NCBI GenBank assembly: GCA_013203725.1
Contig: JABMPK010000012.1
Coordinates: forward strand, 1 to 25,545
From: Candidatus Uhrbacteria bacterium
Lineage (GTDB): Bacteria > Patescibacteriota > Patescibacteriia > UBA9934 > UBA11717
Direction of reading: 5' to 3'
Length of the DNA: 25,545 nt
Shown here in pieces: positions 1-7,002 of the stretch; position 1 is the first letter of the stretch; each line of letters begins with the position of its first letter. A program made the translations under genes and the position numbers. The notes beneath the pieces were generated by a model. The model did not search any database and was not told where the DNA came from. It was given only the letters and a program-made list of their open reading frames with translations.

Positions 1-281
1 CCAAAGATCATCAGAAGCACAATCGTTCCAATAACTACGAAGTCAAGCACTCGCCTGAGCCCCTGCGACTCCGCGGTAGTCTCTCCCTCCACGAATGCAC
101 TCATCCACCCATGCTCAATAGTGAAGGCTCCGCAGCCAAAGATCGCCAACGTTGCGAGCCCCATGATGTAGGTATTGGGATGGAAGAACACGATTGCCAG
201 GAAGTTCATAGCCGCAATGACTAGCCCTACGGTCAGAGGATGCCCAAGAGCTTTTCTGAATCTCCAAGATACTTTACTCAT
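1..281 (-). CDS. Membrane protein, N-terminal part (cut by window edge)
   Basis: On the minus strand an open frame runs from an ATG at 281 to the window edge without a stop, giving 93 codons. The product starts MSKVSWRFRKALGHPLTVGL. It shows three hydrophobic stretches, roughly residues 17-34, 39-55 and 75-93, separated by a short charged loop (EHGWMSAFVEGETTAESQG), so it is an integral membrane protein. An AGGTGG sequence a few bases upstream of the ATG is a plausible ribosome binding site. I do not recognise the family. It is divergent from uppS, with a candidate promoter between them. Confidence 0.6.
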   Translation of the reverse strand, partial: MSKVSWRFRKALGHPLTVGLVIAAMNFLAIVFFHPNTYIMGLATLAIFGCGAFTIEHGWMSAFVEGETTAESQGLRRVLDFVVIGTIVLLMIF

Positions 282-321
282 CTACCACCTCATGTATACC
301 GCTACTATTCGCGATGACTCG

Positions 322-381
322 AAGTTACTCGTATTTCGACTGAATGTCAACGTTGACCTTGCGTCACCTTTCATATAGGCT
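322..381. promoter_or_regulatory. Divergent promoter pair between the membrane gene and uppS
   Basis: Plus strand: TTGACC at 353-358, 17-nt spacer, TAGGCT at 376-381, giving a leader of about 15 nt before uppS. Minus strand: TTGACA (reverse complement of 345-350), 17-nt spacer, TAACTT (reverse complement of 322-327), serving the gene that starts at 281. The two -35 elements form the 12-bp palindrome GTCAACGTTGAC at 346-357. The -10 boxes are weak, so this is a candidate. Confidence 0.4.
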
Positions 382-402
382 ACCTGTTATCAAATAGAAT
401 AC

Positions 403-1077
403 ATGGAACCAATACAACACATTGCAATCATAATGGATGGGAATCGTCGTTGGGCTGTAGAGCATGGGTACCCAAAGATCGCCGGCCATACATATGGTGC
501 AAAAAATCTTAAGCGTATTGTCGCCGACACTTCTAAAAGGGGCGCGTCATACCTAACTATATACGCGTTGTCGACAGAGAACGTTGCGAACAGATCTAAA
601 GCCGAGTTGAAACACTTGTTCTCTTTGTTCGAGAAGCTTGTAGACTACCGTGACATGTTCAAGGAACACAATGTGGTCTTTCGTGCGATTGGGAACCTGA
701 AAGCGCTACCTGATTCAGTGCAGCGAGTGTTATCTGAGTTGGAAGAGGATACGAAGGGTCACGATGGATTAGTTTTCACAATCTGCGTGAACTATGGCGG
801 TCGTGACGAGATCGCACGTGCCACACAAAGCTTGGCTGACAACGGAATCGAGATCACCGAGGAAACAATCGCTGGCGCACTCGATTTCCCAGGGCTTCCA
901 GATGTTGATCTGGTAATACGTACCGGAGGACATCACAGACTCTCAAACTTCCTAACATGGCAGGCAACTTACGCTGAGCTATATTTTACAGACACAAAGT
1001 GGCCCGCCTTTGATGAAGCAGAGCTTAAGAAGGCTATTGAGTGGTTTGAAGAGCAAAAACGGAATCAAGGAAAATAG
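403..1077 (+). CDS. uppS: Undecaprenyl diphosphate synthase (cis-prenyltransferase)
   Basis: The enzyme condenses isopentenyl diphosphate onto farnesyl diphosphate to build the C55 lipid carrier used for peptidoglycan and surface glycans. The 224-aa product has the family signature IAIIMDGNRRWA at residues 7-18, with the Mg/diphosphate-binding Asp at 12. It also has the YALSTEN segment and the C-terminal block VIRTGGHHRLSNF...WQATYAELYF. Length is slightly below the usual 230-250 aa. The Glu normally found after RTGG in bacterial enzymes is His here; the later Glu in YAELYF is kept. It ends with TAG, 23 bp before the next gene. The start was chosen because the conserved block begins a few residues in and no earlier in-frame start is supported. 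Confidence 0.93.
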   Translation: MEPIQHIAIIMDGNRRWAVEHGYPKIAGHTYGAKNLKRIVADTSKRGASYLTIYALSTENVANRSKAELKHLFSLFEKLVDYRDMFKEHNVVFRAIGNLKALPDSVQRVLSELEEDTKGHDGLVFTICVNYGGRDEIARATQSLADNGIEITEETIAGALDFPGLPDVDLVIRTGGHHRLSNFLTWQATYAELYFTDTKWPAFDEAELKKAIEWFEEQKRNQGK

Positions 1078-1084
1078 AATAGTT

Positions 1085-1093
1085 TGGTATACT
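1085..1093 (+). promoter_or_regulatory. Extended -10 promoter giving a leaderless transcript
   Basis: TGgTATACT lies just after the uppS stop codon, with TATACT at 1088-1093. The next ATG (1101) is 7 nt downstream, where transcription would start, so the mRNA should be leaderless. No good -35 is visible. Confidence 0.45.
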
Positions 1094-1100
1094 GTGATGC

Positions 1101-2165
1101 ATGACAACACAGTTTAGATCAAAATATCTTTTAGCGATCGCATTCGTATCTGGAATGTCGATAATGGCCATGGAAATTGGTGCGTCAAGGTTGATCGCAC
1201 CATTTTTTGGTACAAAATTATTCGTGTGGACAAACGTAATTGGCGTCGTCCTCATCGCGTTATCTATTGGATATTATGTTGGAGGCAAGATCTCAGACAA
1301 GAGACCGGAGATTGAGGTTCTGCTTTGGTTACTTTGCATTGCGGGAGTAATATTCGCGATCGTGCCGTTTCTAGCCTCACCGCTTGCACTCGCAATCAAG
1401 TTCGCTTTGTTCGAATCCGCCTCTGCATCATCCATGATAGTCGTTGGGTCGTTTCTGTTGATCTTGGTATTGTTTGCTTTTCCGTTGTTGCTACTTGGTA
1501 TGGTCAGCCCCTATGTAATTAAACTCTACGCAAATTCAACTGAGCATCTTGGGGAACAGGCCGGGTCAATATTTGCACTTTCAACAATCGGCAGTATTCT
1601 CGGAACATTTCTTCCCACGCTTTGGCTGATCCCAACTATCGGAACACGTTGGACAATATTGATCTTCGCGTTTGTCTTGGTTCTGACTGCGGGTGTGGGG
1701 TTATATAAATACAAGCGATATATATTCATCGTCACTGCATTCATTGTATTTGGTTCTTTATCTGTGTTCGAGATCGCGTCAGCTCAGTCAATTTACCGAG
1801 GTGAATCCGCATACCAATACATTGAAGTAATTGACATGAAAGATCAACGGCTATTAGTTTTTAATGAAGGGCTTGGTGTGCAGTCCATGTATAGTCCTGA
1901 CAAGATATTTTTTGGCTTTTACTATGACTACTACGCTCCGTTGCCAAGATTATTTGAAAAGGAGAGGGTAGACATTGGAATTCTTGGACTCGCTGGCGGA
2001 ACATTGTCTCGTGCATTGTCCACAATCTATGGTGATGGCGTTGCTATTGACGGTGTCGAGATTGATCAGAAAGTAATTGATGTTGCGCGTGAGTATTTTG
2101 AACTCGATCAACCATCGCTAACCGTGATAAACCAAGACGCTCGTATATTTGTTGAGAGGGCGTAG
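1101..2165 (+). CDS. Membrane-fused spermidine synthase-like protein, portion before an in-frame UAG
   Basis: The 354-aa product begins with a polytopic membrane domain of about seven hydrophobic segments (residues about 10-225), followed by a spermidine/spermine synthase-type methyltransferase fold. The AdoMet/dcAdoMet-binding glycine motif is visible as GILGLAGGTLSRAL, then GVEIDQKVIDVAREYF and VINQDARIFVERA. This architecture is that of fused MFS/spermidine-synthase proteins, which are widespread in bacteria; their substrate is generally unproven. The frame ends at TAG (2163-2165) in the middle of the Rossmann domain, and the same frame continues with the missing motifs up to 2615. As written the protein lacks the second half of its catalytic domain. 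The start has no Shine-Dalgarno site but sits 7 nt after a TATACT box. Confidence 0.8.
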   Translation: MTTQFRSKYLLAIAFVSGMSIMAMEIGASRLIAPFFGTKLFVWTNVIGVVLIALSIGYYVGGKISDKRPEIEVLLWLLCIAGVIFAIVPFLASPLALAIKFALFESASASSMIVVGSFLLILVLFAFPLLLLGMVSPYVIKLYANSTEHLGEQAGSIFALSTIGSILGTFLPTLWLIPTIGTRWTILIFAFVLVLTAGVGLYKYKRYIFIVTAFIVFGSLSVFEIASAQSIYRGESAYQYIEVIDMKDQRLLVFNEGLGVQSMYSPDKIFFGFYYDYYAPLPRLFEKERVDIGILGLAGGTLSRALSTIYGDGVAIDGVEIDQKVIDVAREYFELDQPSLTVINQDARIFVERA

Positions 2166-2615
2166 GATGCATACGACCTCTTGATTGTTGATGCATATGC
2201 ACAGCAACTCTACATTCCGTGGACAATGACAACGCAGGAGTTCTGGCAGGACACTGAACGCGCGATAAGGTCCGACGGAATAGTAGCTCTCAATATCAAT
2301 GCGACCACATCAGACGCGCCGTTGCTGTTGGCTGTGTCCAATACAATAGCCTCTGTCTTCGATCACGTTTACATTGTTCCGTTAACTCAAGACTCATCAT
2401 GGAATTACTTGATACTAGCTTCGAACAGAGCTGTAGATCTAGCCACTTTATCTGACATGGATCTAGCGTCGCCGTTAGACGAGTATGCAGATGTTCTGCA
2501 GAGTAATGTGTCAGAGATCTTTTACAAACAAGACGAGCTTGTTTTGACCGATGACCGTGCTCCTGTTGAGTTGATGACAGAGGAAATGATAATTGATTTT
2601 TACTTCGACAATTAG
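2166..2615 (+). pseudogene. C-terminal remainder of the spermidine synthase-like gene, in frame after UAG
   Basis: This stretch is in the same frame as 1101-2165 and encodes DAYDLLIVDAYAQQLYIP, then MTTQEFWQDTERAIRSDGIVALNINA, to a TAG at 2613-2615. These are the segments expected directly after the ...DARIFVERA block in spermidine-synthase-type proteins, including the acidic DAY motif. Only one codon separates the two parts, so one substitution restores a gene of about 504 codons. It may be a recent pseudogene, a read error or a readthrough site. Independent translation would need a non-ATG start such as TTG at 2181 and would not yield a complete fold. Confidence 0.7.
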
Positions 2616-2630
2616 TCGCCCAAACAAATA

Positions 2631-2654
2631 CCCCGCCTTTCGCGAAAGGCGGGG
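2631..2654. terminator. Bidirectional intrinsic terminator
   Basis: A perfect 24-nt palindrome, CCCCGCCTTTCG followed by its reverse complement, sits between the convergent spermidine-synthase-like gene and the ABC-F gene. It is followed by TTGCTTTAT on the plus strand and by TATTTGTTT on the minus strand. Confidence 0.75.
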
Positions 2655-2659
2655 TTGCT

Positions 2660-4114
2660 TTATAGTTTTCCAAGGTCAAGCTCGCGTCCAATCTTGATGT
2701 TGCTCATGAACTCCTCGTCGTGACTCACAACAATCATTGTGCCTTCGAATTTATCCAGCGCTTCTGCAATAACAGGTAAGTGTCGGAAGTTCACGTGGTT
2801 TGTTGGCTCGTCCATTATCAGTAGGTGTGGCTTTTGCAATGTGAATCGCGCAAAGCTTAGCAACGCTTTCTGACCCTCGGACATAGTTCCAATCTCGTTT
2901 GCAAGAACGTCTCCCTTTAACAGGAAGCGTGCTCCTGTTGAAAAGATAGTCTCTTTGTCTCCAACTTCCATCACTTCCTCAAGCGACTCGTATCCAGTTT
3001 GCGAGAAGTCTAGTCCGGAGAAGTCCTGTTGGTAGTAACCAATCTTTACGTCTGATGGGATGACTGCGCCTTCTTCGTTTCGGTTTGCGAGTCGCCGAAG
3101 TAGAGTTGTTTTACCAATCCCGTTTGGACCCTTTATTCGCAGCTTCTCACCACGTCGTAACGACATATCAACCTCGCGATGTACAGGCTCGTGATCTTTC
3201 ATGATCCCAACACTCGTGATAGCAACAAGTGGTTTGTCGTAAAGTGGAGCGTCGATTGTAAATGGTGAGATTGTTACGTCGTCTCGCTTCACAGACACGA
3301 TACTGTCTTCAGCATCTGCAACCTCGTCTCTTAGTTTAGATGCAAGCTTACGCATCTTTCCTCCTTTGTTCGCAAAAAAGTTCACCTTATCTTTTCTATC
3401 CTGTATAGACTTCTGTAACTGCGCGTTCTTTCTTTGCTCAGCCTCTACTCGCGCTTTAATTTTTTCAACAACGTTAAAGTAGTCACCAACATATTGGTCA
3501 ATCTTTCTCTCGATTATGTCTACGTAGATAACGCCGTCTGTAAACGTGCTCAAGAAGTTTGCGTCATGCGAAATAACGATCACAGTCTTCTCGTACATCA
3601 TTAAAAACATAATCAAGTGCCCAATCCCATCTTCGTCTAGATTGTTTGTCGGCTCATCGAGCAAAAGAATGTCTGGCTTCTGGATAATGGCGAACGCAAG
3701 TAACAGGCGAGCCTGTTGACCACCAGAAAGATCTTTCAGGACCTTTTCGTGGGGGATTTTGTAGTTTACCGCGTTTAGTGCTTCGTCAATCAGGACGGGG
3801 ATGTTTCTTGGCACCTCGTCAAAAGCAGTTGCAAAGTATTCAGCAACCGTCATATCCATGTAATCGCGATCCATGACTTGCTTAGCAATGCCTATAGTAG
3901 CTCCTTCTCGGATGTGAACCTGGCCTTCGGTCGGCTTAAACTCTCCGGTGATCAACTTAAACAAAGTGGACTTACCGGCTCCATTTTGTCCCATCAAAGT
4001 AAGCTTTGTATTCTCGCGTACAGAAAAGCTAGCTTCTTCGTAAAGATGCTTTTTCTCTGTATGCCCAAAGGTTACTTCGTCAAAACGAAGGATTACGTCT
4101 CCTTGTGTACTCAT
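2660..4114 (-). CDS. ABC-F family ATPase (ribosome-associated, Uup/EttA-like)
   Basis: The 484-aa protein has two ABC nucleotide-binding domains in tandem and no membrane domain, the ABC-F layout. NBD1 has Walker A GQNGAGKST (about residue 42), signature LSGGQQARL and Walker B ILLLDEPTNNLD. NBD2 has Walker A GPNGIGKTT, signature MSEGQKALL and LLIMDEPTNHVN. The two are joined by a charged helical linker (about 210-285) like the P-site tRNA interaction motif. ABC-F proteins act on the ribosome in translation control or antibiotic protection; the subfamily cannot be decided here. In NBD2 the usual NHLD reads NHVN. The catalytic Glu is present in both Walker B motifs. It has a consensus promoter and is probably leaderless. 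Confidence 0.9.
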   Translation of the reverse strand: MSTQGDVILRFDEVTFGHTEKKHLYEEASFSVRENTKLTLMGQNGAGKSTLFKLITGEFKPTEGQVHIREGATIGIAKQVMDRDYMDMTVAEYFATAFDEVPRNIPVLIDEALNAVNYKIPHEKVLKDLSGGQQARLLLAFAIIQKPDILLLDEPTNNLDEDGIGHLIMFLMMYEKTVIVISHDANFLSTFTDGVIYVDIIERKIDQYVGDYFNVVEKIKARVEAEQRKNAQLQKSIQDRKDKVNFFANKGGKMRKLASKLRDEVADAEDSIVSVKRDDVTISPFTIDAPLYDKPLVAITSVGIMKDHEPVHREVDMSLRRGEKLRIKGPNGIGKTTLLRRLANRNEEGAVIPSDVKIGYYQQDFSGLDFSQTGYESLEEVMEVGDKETIFSTGARFLLKGDVLANEIGTMSEGQKALLSFARFTLQKPHLLIMDEPTNHVNFRHLPVIAEALDKFEGTMIVVSHDEEFMSNIKIGRELDLGKL

Positions 4115-4123
4115 AGTCCGGTG

Positions 4124-4152
4124 AGTATAGCGTTTTTGCTAACGAATGTCAA
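4124..4152 (-). promoter_or_regulatory. Consensus sigma70-type promoter of the ABC-F gene
   Basis: On the minus strand: TTGACA (4152-4147), 17-nt spacer, TATACT (4129-4124). Only 9 nt separate the -10 box from the ATG at 4114, so the leader is about 0-3 nt. Confidence 0.7.
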
Positions 4153-4217
4153 TACTATGATGGCCGTTACTGAGATGGAGCCTGACAGTTGTTAACAGCA
4201 CATATATCAACTCACAT

Positions 4218-4225
4218 GTTATAAT
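4218..4225 (+). promoter_or_regulatory. Extended -10 promoter (TGtTATAAT)
   Basis: TATAAT at 4220-4225 is preceded by TG one base away. The expected transcription start is at about 4232, which is the A of an ATG that opens a 16-codon frame. Confidence 0.5.
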
Positions 4226-4231
4226 TTGATT

Positions 4232-4282
4232 ATGCATAGCAAAAGTAATGAAGCTTTTGCATTCATACATAACAAAAATTAA
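4232..4282 (+). CDS. Possible leaderless leader peptide (16 codons)
   Basis: The ATG falls 7 nt after TATAAT, exactly where transcription should begin. The frame reads MHSKSNEAFAFIHNKN and stops with TAA one base before the ATG of the membrane protein at 4284. The region can also fold (GCAAAAG pairing with CTTTTGC). It may be a leader peptide for translational coupling or a chance frame; there is no homology evidence. Confidence 0.25.
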   Translation: MHSKSNEAFAFIHNKN

Positions 4283-4283
4283 T

Positions 4284-4664
4284 ATGGCGTTTGAGTTGCT
4301 ACTCGGTCGCGTGATTGCTCTGCTGATGATGATTGGTGGACTAGCGATCCTTGTGAACCGTAAGGAGTTCGTGATAATGGCGAAACAGATTAAGAATAAT
4401 CACATGGTCCTTTGGATTGGTGGAGGATTCGACTTTCTTTTTGGTCTATTTATTGTTGTTGGTCACAACTTATGGACATACGATTGGCGCGTGATCATTA
4501 CAATCATAGGTTGGTTGGCGTTACTCGAAGGATCACTTATGTGGTTCTTCCCAACAAAGTCAATTAAGCTTGTGCAGATTTGGAAACGTCCAGCATTCAC
4601 TTATGTAACGGGATTGTTAACTATTGCGGTTGGTGTTTATCTGTCTATCGTCACTTTCTTTTAA
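4284..4664 (+). CDS. Small polytopic membrane protein
   Basis: The 126-aa product starts MAFELLLGRVIALLMMIGG and has four hydrophobic segments at about residues 5-22, 41-60, 72-90 and 106-125, with the loop FFPTKSIKLVQIWKRP before the last. It resembles uncharacterised four-helix membrane proteins common in candidate-phyla bacteria, but I cannot name a function. I chose the ATG at 4284 over the one at 4248. The earlier start would add a polar tail (MKLLHSYITKIN) before a natural N-terminal helix, and it lies in the loop of a predicted hairpin. The next small membrane protein follows after 6 bp. Confidence 0.7.
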   Translation: MAFELLLGRVIALLMMIGGLAILVNRKEFVIMAKQIKNNHMVLWIGGGFDFLFGLFIVVGHNLWTYDWRVIITIIGWLALLEGSLMWFFPTKSIKLVQIWKRPAFTYVTGLLTIAVGVYLSIVTFF

Positions 4665-4670
4665 TCCAAC

Positions 4671-4868
4671 ATGGAATTTGATTACGGATTAACTTTACAG
4701 GTGCTCGGTGAGATATTGATCGCTTTTACATTGCTTAGAGTCCATCATCGCGTTTTAAACGAGCATAAAATAGACAAACGAGTTTTTGTTGAGATGAAGC
4801 TTGAGCAGAAGGTTGGGTATCTTGGTGTTATCTTTATTATTGTTGGTTACTTGATTCAAATTACGTAG
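4671..4868 (+). CDS. Small membrane protein, two helices
   Basis: The 65-aa product has hydrophobic segments at about residues 9-22 (LQVLGEILIAFTLL) and 48-64 (VGYLGVIFIIVGYLIQI), with a basic/acidic linker (VHHRVLNEHKIDKRVFVEMK). It starts 6 bp after the preceding membrane gene, in the same likely operon. The family is not recognised. Confidence 0.6.
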   Translation: MEFDYGLTLQVLGEILIAFTLLRVHHRVLNEHKIDKRVFVEMKLEQKVGYLGVIFIIVGYLIQIT

Positions 4869-4883
4869 AAGTATAGGTGAGGT

Positions 4884-6221
4884 ATGGAGGACAAAACAAA
4901 ATACAATAAGGCGTGGGTGGTATCTGTCAGTATGGGGTACGGCCATGATCGTGCGGCTTTTCCGCTACGTGGTTTTGCGCACGAGGGGATTGTTGCGGCG
5001 AACGATTATGAGGGCATTCCGTTGAGTGACAAAGGCCTGTGGAAAAACTCTAGGAAGCTGTATGAGCAGATTTCAAGGATAAGAGAAATCCCGCTGGTTG
5101 GTGAGCCGATTTTTGAGGTGATGGACCACTGGCAGGAGATTCCGGAGTTTTATCCGGAGCGAGACTTGTCTGATTCCAGTATTCAGCTCAAGACTATTTA
5201 CCAAACTTTTGCAAAGAAGCAGTTTTTGAAGCACCTAATTACCAAGAAGCTAGCACAGAAAAACCTGCCGCTTGTTACAACATACTTTATGATTTCGTTA
5301 GCTGCGGAATACTACGGTTTTCCAAACGAGATTCATGTTATCTTAACGGACACAGATATATCCAGAGCGTGGGTTTCTATGTATCCGCAGAAGAGTAGGA
5401 TCAAGTACTTCGCACCGTCACGCCGAGTGGTTGAACGTCTAAAGCGATACGGTGTACCGGCAGAAAACATATCTTTGACAGGGTTCCCGCTTCCAATGGA
5501 GAACATTGGTGAGACAAAGTACAGCGTCCTTAAGAAAGACCTTGCGGCTAGGCTCGTTCGTTTGGATCCAAACCGCAACTACATCAGCAGGTTCGAGGAT
5601 TCAATTGGGGATCACATCGGAAAACTTCCAAAAAAGAGCAAGGATCCAATTACAGTAATGTTTGCTGTTGGTGGGGCGGGGGCTCAGCGTAAAATGGCAA
5701 AGGAAATCATTGGCAGTTTAAGAGACTTGATAGTTGAGAAAAAGGTAAGGCTTTTACTCTCCGCTGGTTCTCGTGGCGAAGTCGCTGGTTATTTTAGGGC
5801 GGCAATTAGAAAATTCGACCTAACCGATGAACTTGGAAAAGGCATTGATATTGTTTTTGACGCAAGCAAGATGAAGTACTTTGAGTTGTTCAATGAGGCG
5901 CTGCGATCAACTGACGTACTCTGGACAAAACCCAGTGAACTTTCTTTTTATACTGGACTTGGAATACCGATAATCATGGCAGAGCCGATTGGAAGTCAGG
6001 AGGACTTTAATAGGGAATGGTTGCAGCAAGCTGGATCTGGTATTGACCAACGTGATGCTCGATACGCAGACGAATGGTTGACTGACTGGTTTGAATCAGG
6101 ATGGCTTGCCCGCGCTGCAATGAACGGGTTCTTGTACGCGCCAAAGCGTGGGGCGTACAGAGTCGAGTCGTGCGTGGCGAATAGAGCGTGTATTTTGCCG
6201 GAGCCGATTGAGCCTATTTAA
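4884..6221 (+). CDS. GT-B fold glycosyltransferase-like protein
   Basis: The 445-aa product has an N-terminal VSVSMGYGHDRAA motif (about residues 13-25), like the glycine/histidine loop of MurG and monogalactosyldiacylglycerol synthase-type GT-B enzymes. A middle region has VILTDTDISRAWV, then VMFAVGGAGAQRK at the start of the second Rossmann domain. The C-terminal LWTKPSELSFYTGLGIPII resembles the sugar-nucleotide side of this superfamily. Donor and acceptor cannot be deduced; lipid or envelope glycosylation is an inference. It has no signal peptide or clear membrane helix. AGGTGAGG just upstream of the ATG is a good ribosome binding site. It lies downstream of two small membrane proteins, and another small membrane gene begins 10 bp after its stop. 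Confidence 0.7.
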   Translation: MEDKTKYNKAWVVSVSMGYGHDRAAFPLRGFAHEGIVAANDYEGIPLSDKGLWKNSRKLYEQISRIREIPLVGEPIFEVMDHWQEIPEFYPERDLSDSSIQLKTIYQTFAKKQFLKHLITKKLAQKNLPLVTTYFMISLAAEYYGFPNEIHVILTDTDISRAWVSMYPQKSRIKYFAPSRRVVERLKRYGVPAENISLTGFPLPMENIGETKYSVLKKDLAARLVRLDPNRNYISRFEDSIGDHIGKLPKKSKDPITVMFAVGGAGAQRKMAKEIIGSLRDLIVEKKVRLLLSAGSRGEVAGYFRAAIRKFDLTDELGKGIDIVFDASKMKYFELFNEALRSTDVLWTKPSELSFYTGLGIPIIMAEPIGSQEDFNREWLQQAGSGIDQRDARYADEWLTDWFESGWLARAAMNGFLYAPKRGAYRVESCVANRACILPEPIEPI

Positions 6222-6231
6222 TGCCAGTGAT

Positions 6232-6528
6232 ATGAAAAAGAGAAAACTAAGTGCCAAGAAGAAACGGAGTCGGTTAGGATATTTTTTACTTTTGTGGCCG
6301 TGGGTAACAATCGTGCTCATTCTGATAGCTTATTCTATTATGAGCAGCGTCATATTACGTAGTGGCGGATCTGTTGCATTTGAACAGTCGGCCCTGTTCG
6401 CATTATTCAAAATAGTAGGGTTCGTTATTGGTGCACTGGGAGCATTAGCGACGCTAGGTATGTTTGCAAGCACACCGGCTGGTATCTACTTGTTGGCGAG
6501 CAATCCAAAGAGCAAGAAGGATATTTGA
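6232..6528 (+). CDS. Small basic membrane protein
   Basis: The 98-aa product begins MKKRKLSAKKKRSRLGYF, a strongly basic cytosolic tail, followed by two hydrophobic segments (about residues 17-38 and 59-85) and a short Lys-rich end (SNPKSKKDI). The start at 6232 was chosen because it gives a basic N-terminus directly before the first helix. Upstream in-frame codons overlap the glycosyltransferase-like gene and encode nothing similar. Function unknown. Confidence 0.65.
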   Translation: MKKRKLSAKKKRSRLGYFLLLWPWVTIVLILIAYSIMSSVILRSGGSVAFEQSALFALFKIVGFVIGALGALATLGMFASTPAGIYLLASNPKSKKDI

Positions 6529-6534
6529 TATACT
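6526..6534 (+). promoter_or_regulatory. Extended -10 promoter (TGaTATACT)
   Basis: TATACT at 6529-6534 abuts the TGA stop of the preceding gene, and the TG of that stop codon serves as the extended element. The leader before the small gene at 6563 would be about 22 nt. Confidence 0.45.
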
Positions 6535-6562
6535 GTATTCATCTAAAAATTTAAAGAAACAT

Positions 6563-6748
6563 ATGGACAACCATCTCTATAACCTAATGATTCAAATGGT
6601 TCAGGAGGCAAAGAGCCTTAAGCGTATTGAGAGCAATTATCTCGACGAGGCGGACTGTGACGATTGCAAAGCTTTCTGGGGCAAGATGAAGGCGGACAAA
6701 GAGGAGCATGTGGCTGATCTTGAGAAGCTGATCAAGGGACACATCTAA
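6563..6748 (+). CDS. Small acidic helical protein with a CxxC motif
   Basis: The 61-aa product starts MDNHLYNLMIQMVQEAKSL and is probably two helices. Between them lies LDEADCDDCKAFWGKMKADK, with Cys spaced C-x2-C, and it ends EEHVADLEKLIKGHI. The Cys pair could bind a metal or form a disulfide. Similar short proteins appear in candidate-phyla genomes without a function. The start was placed at 6563 because upstream in-frame codons overlap the previous gene in a different frame and precede the promoter. A strong terminator follows. Confidence 0.7.
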   Translation: MDNHLYNLMIQMVQEAKSLKRIESNYLDEADCDDCKAFWGKMKADKEEHVADLEKLIKGHI

Positions 6749-6757
6749 AAACATGTA

Positions 6758-6780
6758 AACAGGGCCCAGCGCCCTGTTTT
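6758..6780 (+). terminator. Intrinsic terminator
   Basis: AACAGGGC (6758-6765) pairs with GCCCTGTT (6771-6778) over a 5-nt loop and is followed by T residues. It ends the 6563-6748 transcript. Confidence 0.8.
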
Positions 6781-6788
6781 GCTATACT
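6780..6788 (+). promoter_or_regulatory. Extended -10 promoter (TGcTATACT) directly after the terminator
   Basis: TATACT at 6783-6788 begins within 5 bases of the preceding terminator stem. It would drive a leader of about 210 nt that includes the inverted-repeat element before the methyltransferase at 7003. A frame of only 8 codons opens at 6801. Confidence 0.45.
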
Positions 6789-6845
6789 GGGGGTATTACT
6801 ATGGCGCAATGGGGTGTATGGTGCTAGTGTTTAGTTCTGTTAGAC

Positions 6846-6963
6846 AATGACCAAGCCTCCAAGGACAAATGTCCAATGAAATCCCAATGTCCAAATTCGC
6901 GCATCACGTCGCCCCTTGGGCCTTGGGATTTCATTGGACATTGGAAATTCGTAATTGGTCATT
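6846..6963. repeat. Interrupted inverted-repeat element (118 bp)
   Basis: AATGTCCAATGAAATCCCAA (6868-6887) is perfectly complementary to 6923-6942. An outer pair, AATGACCAA (6846-6854) with TTGGTCATT (6955-6963), encloses it. The sequence is rich in CCAAT/ATTGG steps, the style of dispersed palindromic repeats. It has no coding capacity and lies between the terminator at 6758 and the gene at 7003. It may be a non-autonomous mobile repeat or a large mRNA leader hairpin. Confidence 0.7.
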
Positions 6964-7002
6964 TCTTACTAGCAATTGTTTAAGAAAAACAATCAAATAT
7001 AC

